Positions 37,225 to 45,403 of a stretch of 64,000 nt of DNA are shown piece after piece. Within the stretch, counting starts at the first letter, position 1; every line of letters begins with the position of its first letter. The notes beneath the pieces were generated by a model. The model made no database searches. It had not been told where the DNA came from and was given only the letters and a program-made list of their open reading frames with translations. Made by a program: the position numbers and the translations under genes. Origin of the DNA: an uncultured Eggerthellaceae bacterium (GTDB lineage: Bacteria > Actinomycetota > Coriobacteriia > Coriobacteriales > Eggerthellaceae); the NCBI GenBank assembly GCA_947566075.1, contig CANOIM010000011.1, forward strand, positions 1 through 64,000, written 5' to 3'.

Positions 37225-39003
37225 TTGAACAACAAGTCATTCGAAGTGCTTGCAGCCCTAGCGGAGAAGCCGGGACTCACTCAACGAGAGATAGCTCAAG
37301 GAACGGGTATGTCCTTGGGTTCTGTGAGCTCAGCTTTGGCAGATGTGCGAAAGCAAGGCTGGGTGGAGCCGGAGGTGAACCGCGTCACGGACGTGGGGTT
37401 AGAGGCGTTGGAACCTTACCGAGTGCAGAACGCAATCATCTTGGCGGCAGGCCTCTCATCTCGCTTCGCGCCCATCTCCTACGAGAAGCCCAAGGGCATC
37501 CTCACGGTGCGCGGAGAGGTGCTCATCGAGCGGCAGATTCGTCAGCTTCAGGAAGCGGGTATCACCGACATCACGGTGGTGGTGGGTTACAAGAAGGAGT
37601 ACTTCTTCTACCTGGAAGACGCCTTCGGTGTGAAGCTGGTGGTGAATGAGGAATATGCTTCCCGCAATAACCATTCTTCGCTTATGGCCGTCAAGGAGAA
37701 GCTGGGACGTACGTACATCTGCTCCTCAGACGACTACTTCACCCAGAACCCCTTCAAACCCTACGCCTACAAAGCGTTCTATGCGGCTGCTTATTCCGAA
37801 GGGCTCACGGATGAGTGGTGCATGGAGGTAGGCCCGAAAGGACGCATCAAGGCAGTCACGGTGGGTGGGGCTGATGCCTGGTACATGATCGGCCATGTGT
37901 TCTTCGATGAGGCGTTCTCTGAGCGGTTCGTGGAGATACTGGAAGATGAATATGATCTGCCGCAAACACCGTCCAAGCTCTGGGAAGAGCTCTTCATTGA
38001 TCATATCAGTGACTTCGAGATGGTCATCAAGAAGCATGACAAAGGCATCATCTGGGAGTTCGATTCCATCGAAGAGCTGCGCGCTTTCGACCCGTTCTTT
38101 CTGGAGAACGTGGATTCTGAGGTCTTCGCGAACATCCAGGCCGTCCTGGGCTGCGCTCCCGCTGAGATCCGAGACATATATCCACTCAAGCAGGGGCTCA
38201 CGAACCTTTCCTGCCATTTCGCCACGGATTCCGGCGAATACGTCTACCGGCATCCGGGCATCGGCACGGAGCGCCTGATCGACCGCGCGGCTGAGGTGGC
38301 TGCTCAGCAGGTGGCGAAGGATCTGGGGATTGACGACACCTTCATCTTCGAGGACCCTGAAAAGGGTTGGAAGATATCCCGTTTCCTTCCGGATTGCCGT
38401 CAGCTGGACCCTCATGATGATGCGCAGTTGGCCCGGGCCATGGCCATGGCCCGCAAGCTCCACGGTGAGCCAGTGTCCATGGATCGCACCTTTGACTTCT
38501 ACCAGGAGAGCAAGAAGTACGAAGCGGCGCTTCGGGAGAAAGGCCCCATAGACGTACCGGGCTACGCTGATATGGCCGAGACGGCGGCCAAGCTCTACCA
38601 GCACGTGCGAGCGGAATCCACTGAGCAGTGCCTCACCCATAATGACTTCTTCTACCTGAACCTCCTGCTGGACGAGGCGGACAACCTCTACCTCATCGAC
38701 TGGGAGTACGCGGGCATGGCTGACTATGCCAACGATTTCGGCACTTTCACCGTCACCTGCGAGCTTTCCGAAGCGGAGGCCGAGCGCGCTCTGGAGCATT
38801 ACTTCGGGCGCGTTCCCACCTTCGAAGAGAAGCGCCACAACTTCGCTTTCGTGGCCTTCGCTGGTTGGTGTTGGTACGTGTGGTCTTTGGTGAAGGAGGC
38901 TGAAGGGGACAACGTGGGGGAGTGGCTCTACATCTACTACAACTACGCGAAGACCTACCTGGGGAAGGTCTTGGATTGGTATGAAATAGACGAGCAGCAA
39001 TGA
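37225..39003 (+). CDS. HTH / phosphocholine cytidylyltransferase / choline kinase fusion
   Basis: This 592-residue protein has three parts. Residues 5-60 form a winged-helix DNA-binding domain like MarR (LTQREIAQGTGMSLGSVSSALADVRKQGWVE). Residues 68-290 form a LicC-like nucleotidyltransferase with ILAAGLSSRF and EKPKGIL. Residues 300-590 form a LicA-like choline kinase with HNDFFYLNLL (Asn473 region) and IDWEYAG (Asp492). It should phosphorylate choline and convert it to CDP-choline for LicD, and may sense its own pathway through the DNA-binding part. The start is TTG 37225, with GAAGG 7 bp upstream; GTG 37219 is too close to that site. The fusion is known in other Gram-positive bacteria. The licB-like transporter follows. 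Confidence 0.9.
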   Translation: MNNKSFEVLAALAEKPGLTQREIAQGTGMSLGSVSSALADVRKQGWVEPEVNRVTDVGLEALEPYRVQNAIILAAGLSSRFAPISYEKPKGILTVRGEVLIERQIRQLQEAGITDITVVVGYKKEYFFYLEDAFGVKLVVNEEYASRNNHSSLMAVKEKLGRTYICSSDDYFTQNPFKPYAYKAFYAAAYSEGLTDEWCMEVGPKGRIKAVTVGGADAWYMIGHVFFDEAFSERFVEILEDEYDLPQTPSKLWEELFIDHISDFEMVIKKHDKGIIWEFDSIEELRAFDPFFLENVDSEVFANIQAVLGCAPAEIRDIYPLKQGLTNLSCHFATDSGEYVYRHPGIGTERLIDRAAEVAAQQVAKDLGIDDTFIFEDPEKGWKISRFLPDCRQLDPHDDAQLARAMAMARKLHGEPVSMDRTFDFYQESKKYEAALREKGPIDVPGYADMAETAAKLYQHVRAESTEQCLTHNDFFYLNLLLDEADNLYLIDWEYAGMADYANDFGTFTVTCELSEAEAERALEHYFGRVPTFEEKRHNFAFVAFAGWCWYVWSLVKEAEGDNVGEWLYIYYNYAKTYLGKVLDWYEIDEQQ

Positions 39004-39012
39004 ATTGCTGCA

Positions 39013-39047
39013 CTACGGGGATTCGTAGCGCAGAACTTCAGTTCTGC
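39013..39047 (+). other. Two adjacent short hairpins between the choline kinase fusion and licB
   Basis: The first hairpin is CTACG (39013-39017), a 6-base loop and CGTAG (39024-39028). The second is GCAGAAC (39030-39036), the loop TTCA and GTTCTGC (39041-39047). There is no T-run after it, so it is not a clear terminator. It could be an RNA processing or stability element that sets the ratio of the two genes. Confidence 0.5.
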
Positions 39048-39080
39048 CTTGCATGAGACTCTGAGAGAAGGAGTAGGGGA

Positions 39081-40022
39081 ATGAAGTACGGATTGACGAG
39101 CGGCCTGCTCTGGGGCCTGGATACGGTGATCTTAGGTATTGGCCTGGCCATGGCACCCTACATCGGCACGGCAGAGGCGTTGGCTTTGGCCGCCATCGTG
39201 GGAGCAGCGCTCCACGATGTCTTCTGTGCCATCTGGCTGTTCCTCTACATGGCTGTGAAGCGGCGCCTGAAGGATACGCTGGCGGCGCTCAAGACCCGCA
39301 GCGGCAAGGTGGTCATCCTGGGCGCTTTGCTGGGTGGTCCCATTGGCATGACGGGGTATGTGACCGCTATCAATAACATCGGCGCAGGCTACACTGCCAT
39401 CATCTCCTCGTTCTACCCCGCCTTCGGCACGGTCATGGCAGTGCTGCTGCTCAAGGAGAAGATGACCTTCAAACAGGTGATCGCCCTTTGCGTAGCGCTG
39501 GCAGGCATCATCGCCATGGGGTACCTCTCGGCTGATACTACCGTCACAGGCAATGCCGTCATCGGCCTTGTGGGGGCGGCGGCCTGCGTCATCGGCTGGG
39601 GTTCTGAAGCGGTGCTCTGCGCTTGGGGCATGCGGGATGACAGCGTTGATAACGAAACAGCGCTCCAGATCCGCGAGACCACCTCGGCACTGGTGTATCT
39701 GATCTTCGTGTTGCCGCTCTTCGGGGCCTGGGCCTTCACGCTGACCGCCTTCCCCTCAGCGGCTACGGGCATCGTGGCGCTAGCGGGCTTGGCAGGCGCC
39801 ACGTCCTACCTCTTCTACTACAAGGGCATATCCGTCATTGGGGCGGCGAAGGGCATGGCGCTCAACATCTCCTATTCCGCCTGGGCGGTACTCTTCGGTG
39901 TGATCCTGCTCGGTGCCATCCCCGGTCCCATTGAGATCATCTGCTGCATCGCTATCCTCTGCGGCACTATCCTGGCTGCCTCTGACTGGAAAGAGCTCTT
40001 CAGCCGCACGAAAACCGCCTAG
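39081..40022 (+). CDS. licB: LicB-like choline transporter (EamA/DMT family)
   Basis: This 313-residue protein has ten hydrophobic segments in two repeats of five, the layout of drug/metabolite (EamA) transporters. The N-terminus MKYGLTSGLLWGLDTVILGI and the GGPIGMTGYVTAINNIGAGYTAIISSFYPAFG segment match LicB, the choline importer of lic operons. It lies 77 bp after the HTH-LicC-LicA gene in the same direction, and imported choline would feed the kinase. The ribosome site is GAGTAGGGGA just before the ATG. Choline as substrate is inferred from the family and the neighbour. Confidence 0.88.
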   Translation: MKYGLTSGLLWGLDTVILGIGLAMAPYIGTAEALALAAIVGAALHDVFCAIWLFLYMAVKRRLKDTLAALKTRSGKVVILGALLGGPIGMTGYVTAINNIGAGYTAIISSFYPAFGTVMAVLLLKEKMTFKQVIALCVALAGIIAMGYLSADTTVTGNAVIGLVGAAACVIGWGSEAVLCAWGMRDDSVDNETALQIRETTSALVYLIFVLPLFGAWAFTLTAFPSAATGIVALAGLAGATSYLFYYKGISVIGAAKGMALNISYSAWAVLFGVILLGAIPGPIEIICCIAILCGTILAASDWKELFSRTKTA

Positions 40023-40113
40023 GAGTTGTGGTGCTGAAGTCAGCGTGTTATACCATTCGCTTTATGACCCGTTGGCCACTGATGATATCGATTTGAGGAA
40101 GAGGTAGCGTACA

Positions 40114-41483
40114 GTGCTCTCAGGGGTAGTAGATCGTTATGCTGGATTCTCGCTAGCGAAGAGGATCGTCTGCTTCATTAGTGGCGGCTTGCTTCTTGCT
40201 CTGATCTGCTGGCTTTTGCTGGGCATCGCTTATTGCATTCCCGTGGAATGGATGCAGAAGAACCTCTCTGAATCTGCTGACATCCTCTCTGCTGAGTCTC
40301 TCTATCCTGCGTCGCATTTGACCGCCCATGGACAGTTCGATAACTATACAGTAGCGCTGATGCTGAATGAGGCAGCACAGGCAGGAGGCAATCCTTTCTT
40401 AGATGCCCTCCAGGGGCCATTTTCCACTAATGCTGATCTGTACCCCCATGAGGCCTTGAGCACCCTTGTCCAGGGCGGGGAGCAGGCGTTGGAGACGGGC
40501 TTCATCGAACGATACTGGCATGGATATCTTCTGGTGCTGAAGCCCCTCTTGATCTTCATGAATCTCAAGCAGATACGCATCCTCTTCCAACTCATATTCG
40601 CCATCCTCCTCTGCCTTCTGACGATGATGCTCTACAGGCGCTTCCACAAGGTGGGTGCTGCTATTGCGCTCTCTTTCGTTTTTGCTTTCACGCTCTTCGA
40701 TAGCTGGGAGGGCGTCATCACGCTTCCCATCTTCTTCTCGTTTGCTATTTCGATAGCGGCAAGCTTATGGGCTTGTTGTACCCGGACCAAAGCGTGGCGC
40801 CTGTTCGTTGGCTTGGCCTTCGTGGGGGCTATGACGGTGTATTTCGATTACCTCGACAATCCCCTTTTGACTCTTTGCTTACCGCTTTTGATCATACTGA
40901 CAAGGGTGGTGCTCTTCCTGCAGGATGACCACGAAGCTCCTCCTACCAAAGCAAAGCGCTGCATGATGAAGAATCTCTTGAGTGCCGCAGTCGTCTGTTG
41001 TATTGGCTGGCTGATAGGTTACGCGCTCTTCTGGGGGATGAAGTGGGTGTTGGTCGATGTGATCACCGGATCAGATGTTCTCATTCGTGCCCTTGATCAA
41101 GCTGCCTTTAGGGTAGGTGCAACCTATGCCGATGACTATGGGACATCGCCCTTAGGCGCGATCAAAGGGAATGTAGGGGTATCAGGGGGTGTGCTTTATT
41201 ATCTAATTGTGCTCATCGCAGTAGCGGCTATCGGTTGGTGCCTGTTGGCGGTACGTTTGCGTCGGTTGGGCGAAACGGAAAACTCATTCCCTATGCTGTT
41301 CTTGCGCTGAGCTTGGCGGTGCTTTCCCTCTTCCCCTATATCTGGATAGCTGCTCTCTCTAACCATTCCCAAATCCATGCGGGGATCATCGTGTATCGCA
41401 CTCAGCTCATAGCTTATGCCTGTTGGTTCTTATTGGCGGCATTGCCGATCGTGCTCTACCGGGAGCGTGAACAATTCGGCTAG
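40114..41483 (+). pseudogene. Frameshifted polytopic membrane protein (GT-C-like)
   Basis: Two overlapping reading frames appear to be one gene. The first (40114-41310, GTG start) encodes 398 residues with about eight membrane segments and ends after LGETENSFPMLFLR. The second frame continues to 41483 with RNGKLIPYAVLALSLAVLSLFPYIWIAAL, then LSNHSQIHAGIIVYRTQL, and two further membrane segments. The SNH-x-x-IH pattern is typical of the C-terminal part of related glycan-locus membrane proteins, so the second frame is likely the lost end of the first. The shift lies near 41255-41290; CGAAACGGAAAAC is the likely place. There is no long homopolymer that would explain phase variation. It may be a real inactivation or an assembly error. 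The sugar or lipid it acts on is unknown. Confidence 0.65.
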
Positions 41484-41530
41484 CAGGGAACTCGCCGTTC
41501 TCACGAGCCTTTCATTGACGAGTAGAATAG

Positions 41531-41575
41531 TTTTAGCGACCTTTAGCTATCTTTGGTTCTTCTTGTGGCTTTGAC
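41531..41575 (+). repeat. Helically phased T-rich repeats, left of the AAA ATPase gene
   Basis: TTTTAGC at 41531, CTTTAGC at 41541, CTTTGGT at 41551, a weaker TCTTGTG at 41561 and CTTTGAC at 41569 recur about every 10 bp. The same heptamers in the same orientation make the longer array at 42851-42965 on the other side of the ATPase gene. Confidence 0.6.
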
Positions 41576-41596
41576 CCTATGGTCGTATTCAGAAGA

Positions 41597-41635
41597 TCTA
41601 GGGTGAAATACAGGTGATTTGTATTTCACCCTAGA
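41597..41635. other. Perfect 15-bp inverted repeat with 9-nt loop
   Basis: The arms are 41597-41611 (TCTAGGGTGAAATAC) and 41621-41635 (its reverse complement), with no mismatch. It lies between the 3' end of the frameshifted membrane protein gene and the 3' end of the convergent ATPase gene. No T-run follows on either strand, so a classical terminator is unlikely, although a hairpin of this strength could still protect or end transcripts. A binding site or recombination site is also possible. Confidence 0.65.
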
Positions 41636-41693
41636 AATGGGAGAGCCTTTATTTCCGGTATATTCCTCGTGCGATGGAGCCCCTGGTCTGCGG

Positions 41694-42812
41694 TCAGCCT
41701 TTCAGCTCCGTAAGATACTCTCTGAATCCGGGCAGGCTGAAGCGATAATCCCCACCGAGCGTCTCGTCTATAACGCCTGCTTGGATAAGGCGTCGCTTAT
41801 AGGTGGAGATATGTCCCGTTGGCCTACCAAGACGCTCCATCAGGCTAGCTCTGGTCGTCCTATCTTCATCTTCGAGCATAGCAAAGAGGAAGGCGCGGTC
41901 TCCTTCAGATAGCTCAGCGTACGTGGCGTCATATACCCGTTCCTTAAGGCGCTGTCTTGCTGCATCTGCTCCCATCGCGATATGTTCTTCGGTGAGAGCG
42001 GGTGATGATCCTGCAGTTCGCCAAGCTCTGTATCCTAAGAGTTGGAACATGAAGGGAAAACCATCTATGGCTTTGGCTGCATCCTCAAGACTGCTCCTAT
42101 CAATGGTCCTTCCACCTTCTTCTACGGTGAGTTTGAATGCTTCTTTGACATCAACATCTGACAGTGGCTTGAGGTCATACCGTTCTGCCCGGCGCAAGAA
42201 TGAGGTGGATTCTCCTTTGATGAGAGCGTCGACATTGTATGGAAGCCCTGCCATGAGAAGGGACACACGCCTGTCCTCGCGGATCCAATGCTGATAGGTG
42301 GTCACAAGCTCGATCATGTCTGGTAGTGATACCTTCACTTCGTCGATCGTGATCATCAATCCGACCCCTGCTGCGTTCAGTAAGTCTAGAAGACGTTCCA
42401 TACGGATACACCAAGGGGTGGCTGTAGTGTCTTCCCTTTCCCATGAAACGGATCCAATCCCAGAAATGCCCACGCTGCTTATCTTCTTCTGCGGTTTCGT
42501 ATCGATCAGGTGTGCTGAGGCTGCCTTCGTCTTGTGATATATGGTCTCCAACATATCAGGCAGGGCAGACACGTCGATGCTCACCCAGCCAAATCGCTGC
42601 GCCTCATTTCCCAGTGCTGACATAAGCGCTGTCTTGCCACTTCCTCGAGGTCCCACGAATAGCGCACAGATGGTGGGGACGTCCCCTTCAAGGGATGTGA
42701 TGATCTCATCGAACACCTCATCTCGTCCAGCGAAATATTGAGGGATCTTTCCGAAATACGGAGTGAAGGGATTGTTGTAGGGCTGGTCTGGTTGGATGGG
42801 CTTGTCCGCCAT
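41694..42812 (-). CDS. AAA ATPase with C-terminal winged helix
   Basis: This 372-residue protein has an AAA_16-like ATPase domain with Walker A GPRGSGKT at residues 54-61, Walker B LMITIDE at 152-158 and a region like sensor 1 in SLLMAGLPYN. A winged-helix domain at about 300-370 (MERLGRPTGHISTYKRRLI) should bind DNA or a partner. The family includes Orc1/Cdc6-like and STAND-like ATPases, and many bacterial members have no known role. It is bounded by short T-rich repeats and an inverted repeat, and is the only gene here with no obvious link to glycan synthesis. ATG 42812 is chosen because GAAGGA lies 7 bp upstream; an ATG at 42851 lies at the edge of the repeat array. Confidence 0.78.
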   Translation of the reverse strand: MADKPIQPDQPYNNPFTPYFGKIPQYFAGRDEVFDEIITSLEGDVPTICALFVGPRGSGKTALMSALGNEAQRFGWVSIDVSALPDMLETIYHKTKAASAHLIDTKPQKKISSVGISGIGSVSWEREDTTATPWCIRMERLLDLLNAAGVGLMITIDEVKVSLPDMIELVTTYQHWIREDRRVSLLMAGLPYNVDALIKGESTSFLRRAERYDLKPLSDVDVKEAFKLTVEEGGRTIDRSSLEDAAKAIDGFPFMFQLLGYRAWRTAGSSPALTEEHIAMGADAARQRLKERVYDATYAELSEGDRAFLFAMLEDEDRTTRASLMERLGRPTGHISTYKRRLIQAGVIDETLGGDYRFSLPGFREYLTELKG

Positions 42813-42850
42813 AGGGATTCCTTCAAGATAGGGCATGCATTCAAGGGACA

Positions 42851-42965
42851 TTTTAGATCGTTTCTGTGCCTTCTTGAGCGCCTTTTGACTTTTTTGGTAT
42901 CTTTTGACACCCTTTGGTGACCTTTGACGATTTTAGCAACTTTTGACAGTTTTAGCGGCTTTGAG
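42851..42965. repeat. Helically phased T-rich array upstream of the AAA ATPase gene
   Basis: About twelve heptamers of the type (T/C)TTT(G/A)(A/G)(C/T) start at 42851, 42861, 42872, 42883, 42892, 42902, 42912, 42922, 42931, 42941, 42950 and 42959; the first three are weaker matches. Steps are 9 to 11 bp, so the T-tracts (A-tracts on the other strand) face the same side of the helix and the DNA is probably curved. The strongest copies, TTTTGAC or CTTTGAC, are 19-20 bp apart. The array covers the likely promoter region of the ATPase gene. Confidence 0.65.
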
Positions 42966-42985
42966 CCCTTGGTGCGTTAAGACCC

Positions 42986-44077
42986 TTACCGCTTGAAGAA
43001 GCGGGAGACGTCTTGGAGGGTGGCGCTAAGGCCATTGATGCGGATGCGGTGGAGGCCCTTGCCCAGCGTGTAGGCTGCATAGGCGGCATGGTTCGGGCGG
43101 ATGCACTCTATTCCGCGGATGCGGGCGAAGAGGGAGCGCATCTCAGGGGAGATGGCCGGGTCAGACAGCACCAGCTCCTCATCCATGGAGCCGAACATCT
43201 CCTGAAGCGCATCCGAAAGCCCGGGATAACCTTCGCCTACTTGGCCTACCACGCCCCCTGCATACATGAAGCCGCGGCGGATGTGAGCGCGCCAGATGCC
43301 CGGGTCTGTCACCTTCGCCGCGTTGAGCACCTTAGTCATCTCACCCCAACGCTCGAAGGGGAGGAGCGGCGCTTTGCGGGCGAAGGCGTCCTCATCCTCA
43401 GGAGAGGTGGCGCGGTAGTTGTAGAAGGGCTCATCCAGATAGACGATCCTATCCGTAGCGGTCAGCGTCTCCATCAGGAAGCGGTTGTCAGCCCAGCCGC
43501 TGCCGGGGTATTCCGGGAAGCGGATGCCCTGCTCCTCCAGAAAGGCGCGCCAGTAAAGGGCTGACCAGATGGAAGGATGATGAGCGATGAGCTCCGGCGC
43601 TTCCTCTAAACTGAAGGGCTGTTCCTTCGGATGCACAAGGCCCCGGTAGGTGCAGTTGAGCTTCTGCTGGCCGAATTCGTCCCCGGCCTTCACCCACCAG
43701 TAGGGGCACTTCACGATGTCAGGTTCCTCTGAGAAGGACCTGGCGAAGGCGAGCATCCTTTCCAGGGCATCCACATCCATCCAATCATCAGGTTCCAGGA
43801 TGGCTATCCATGTTCCCCGAGCCACGGCAAGGCCATCATTCATGGCGGCCCCGTAGCCCGCGTTTTCTTTGGTGATGATGCGGAAGCGCGGATCTTCATC
43901 GGCGAAGGCGTTCAGGATGGCCAGGGAATCATCAGTGGAGCCATCGTTCACGCAGATGACCTCGATGTTCCGGTAGGTTTGCTCTTGGGCGGATACCAGC
44001 GCATCCACCAGTTGGATCCCGGCGTTGTAGACGGGGATGATGATGGAGACGAGCTCAGCTTCGGCGGCGTGGGGCAT
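42986..44077 (-). CDS. GT2 family glycosyltransferase
   Basis: This 363-residue GT2 enzyme begins SIIIPVYNAGIQLVDALVSAQEQTYRNIEVICVNDGSTDDSL, the N-terminal nucleotide-binding signature, and has the metal-binding ILEPDDWMD motif. It should add a sugar to a lipid-linked acceptor in the cytoplasm. It follows the WecA/TagO-like gene on the same strand and may add the second sugar of the linkage unit, which is inferred from position only. ATG 44077, with AAAGG 8 bp upstream, is chosen; it overlaps the upstream gene end by 23 bp. The longer frame to 44206 is an extension inside that gene. Confidence 0.86.
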   Translation of the reverse strand: MPHAAEAELVSIIIPVYNAGIQLVDALVSAQEQTYRNIEVICVNDGSTDDSLAILNAFADEDPRFRIITKENAGYGAAMNDGLAVARGTWIAILEPDDWMDVDALERMLAFARSFSEEPDIVKCPYWWVKAGDEFGQQKLNCTYRGLVHPKEQPFSLEEAPELIAHHPSIWSALYWRAFLEEQGIRFPEYPGSGWADNRFLMETLTATDRIVYLDEPFYNYRATSPEDEDAFARKAPLLPFERWGEMTKVLNAAKVTDPGIWRAHIRRGFMYAGGVVGQVGEGYPGLSDALQEMFGSMDEELVLSDPAISPEMRSLFARIRGIECIRPNHAAYAAYTLGKGLHRIRINGLSATLQDVSRFFKR

Positions 44078-45314
44078 TGCGAGGCCTTTCTGATTTCGGA
44101 GAGGCATCTTGATCGGGCAGGCTGGGGCCTGCGCTACGAGAGGCGTTGCGGATGTCCTGATAGTTGACGCGGCGGACCGAATCCAGCCGTCGGGAATCAG
44201 CCCCATCTCGGCTGGGCTTGCGGCGTGGCACGTAATGATGGCGCAATACCGGTTCCAGCAGATGCAGCTTGCCTATGGCGAAGACGGTGATGCCCGCAGC
44301 GGCGATGATAGCCACGGTCCTCAAGATGCCGTCAGATTCCGCCAGCACGATGGCGCACACGGAAAGCGCTGCTGTCCAGCCGCACATGATGAGCACGGTG
44401 CCCTGTTGGGAGAACCCTCGGTTCAGCAGTCGGTGATGGATGTGCCCCGCGTCAGCCTGGTCTACCCGTTGGTGTGCCCGCTTGCGGCGGATGATGGCAA
44501 CGGCCGTGTCTGTGATGGGCACGCCTGCGGCCATGATGGGCACGAACAGGGAGATGAACAAGGTGGAACGGGCCACAGCCAAAAGCGACACCACCCCCAG
44601 GGTTATCCCCAAGAGCAGCGCCCCCGAATCACCCATGAAGATGGAAGCGGGGTGATGGTTGTAGCGCAGGAACCCCACGCAGACCCCCACGATGACCACG
44701 GCCAAGATGGCGGCGTCGAAGCGGGCAGAGAACACTGAGAACACGAAGATGGTGGCAGCGGAGATGCCGCTGATGCCTGAGGCTAGCCCATCCAACCCAT
44801 CCACCAGGTTGATGACATTGGCGAAGGCCACCAGATAGAAGATGGTGATGGGGTAGGCCAGCCAGCCGAAATCGATGTAGGCCCCCTCTACGAAGGGGTT
44901 CTGGATGCTGGAGAGCAGAAGGCCCGAGGCCGAGCAGATGGTGGCAGCCACGATCTGCCCTGCTAGCTTCACAGGGGGCCTCAAGTTCTTGATGTCATCC
45001 ACCACGCCCACGCCGAACATGACGGCAACCCCCAAGAAGAGCACAGGGAAGCTCACGGTGAAGCCGAAATAGGAGCGGAACGGGTCTATCCAGCCGAAGA
45101 GCGCCACACCCACCTCTATGACCAGGCAGCTAGCCACCATGCCGCCGAAGATGGCAACGCCGCCCATCCGGGGGGTGGGACGCGTGTTCACCCGGCGGTT
45201 ATCGGGGTAATCAATGGCGTCAGTGGCGAAGGCGATGCGCTTAGCTAACGGCGTGAGCACGATGGTGACAGCAATGGCCACAGCGAGGACGATACCGCAC
45301 TCTATCCAGATCAT
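44055..45314 (-). CDS. Undecaprenyl-phosphate N-acetylglucosaminyl-1-phosphate transferase (WecA/TagO type)
   Basis: This enzyme starts lipid-linked glycan assembly by transferring GlcNAc-1-phosphate (or a similar sugar phosphate) from the UDP-sugar to undecaprenyl phosphate. It has about eleven membrane segments, and the family motifs PRMGGVAIFGG, VDDIKNLRPPVKL, NLVDGLDGLASGI and HQRVDQADAGHIHHRLLNRG with the HIHHR active-site motif. A charged tail of about 60 residues follows. It is the probable initiating enzyme for the wall glycan whose later genes lie around it. ATG 45314 is chosen because the promoter at 45358-45387 would start transcription downstream of the ATGs at 45374 and 45359. 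Confidence 0.93.
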   Translation of the reverse strand: MIWIECGIVLAVAIAVTIVLTPLAKRIAFATDAIDYPDNRRVNTRPTPRMGGVAIFGGMVASCLVIEVGVALFGWIDPFRSYFGFTVSFPVLFLGVAVMFGVGVVDDIKNLRPPVKLAGQIVAATICSASGLLLSSIQNPFVEGAYIDFGWLAYPITIFYLVAFANVINLVDGLDGLASGISGISAATIFVFSVFSARFDAAILAVVIVGVCVGFLRYNHHPASIFMGDSGALLLGITLGVVSLLAVARSTLFISLFVPIMAAGVPITDTAVAIIRRKRAHQRVDQADAGHIHHRLLNRGFSQQGTVLIMCGWTAALSVCAIVLAESDGILRTVAIIAAAGITVFAIGKLHLLEPVLRHHYVPRRKPSRDGADSRRLDSVRRVNYQDIRNASRSAGPSLPDQDASPKSERPRNAPRRRS

Positions 45315-45357
45315 AGGTTGGATGCGTCCCCTTCGCATTCGCTGATATAACCGACCC

Positions 45358-45387
45358 ATTATAGCGTTCTGCATCGCGAAGGGTCAT
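45358..45387 (-). promoter_or_regulatory. Probable promoter of the WecA/TagO-like gene
   Basis: On the minus strand there is a perfect -10 TATAAT (45358-45363) and a -35 ATGACC (45382-45387, four of six consensus bases) with an 18-bp spacer. The region is also the divergent upstream region of the GT2 gene starting at 45404. Confidence 0.6.
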
Positions 45388-45403
45388 TTGCTATGATGCT
45401 GCC

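Noticed and set aside
37726..39000. 424-residue minus-strand frame opposite the choline kinase fusion
   Set aside because: The long open frame results from codon bias in the opposite gene, whose motifs are clear.
39030..39047. Hairpin as a terminator of the licCA fusion gene
   Set aside because: No T-run follows, and licB in the same direction probably shares the transcript.
42851..42965. T-rich array as a CRISPR array
   Set aside because: The repeats are only seven bases with a 9-11 bp period and no spacers, and no cas genes are present.
44109..44738. 209-residue plus-strand frame opposite the WecA/TagO-like gene
   Set aside because: It is rich in His and Gly, has no recognisable domain and lies fully within a well-supported membrane protein gene.
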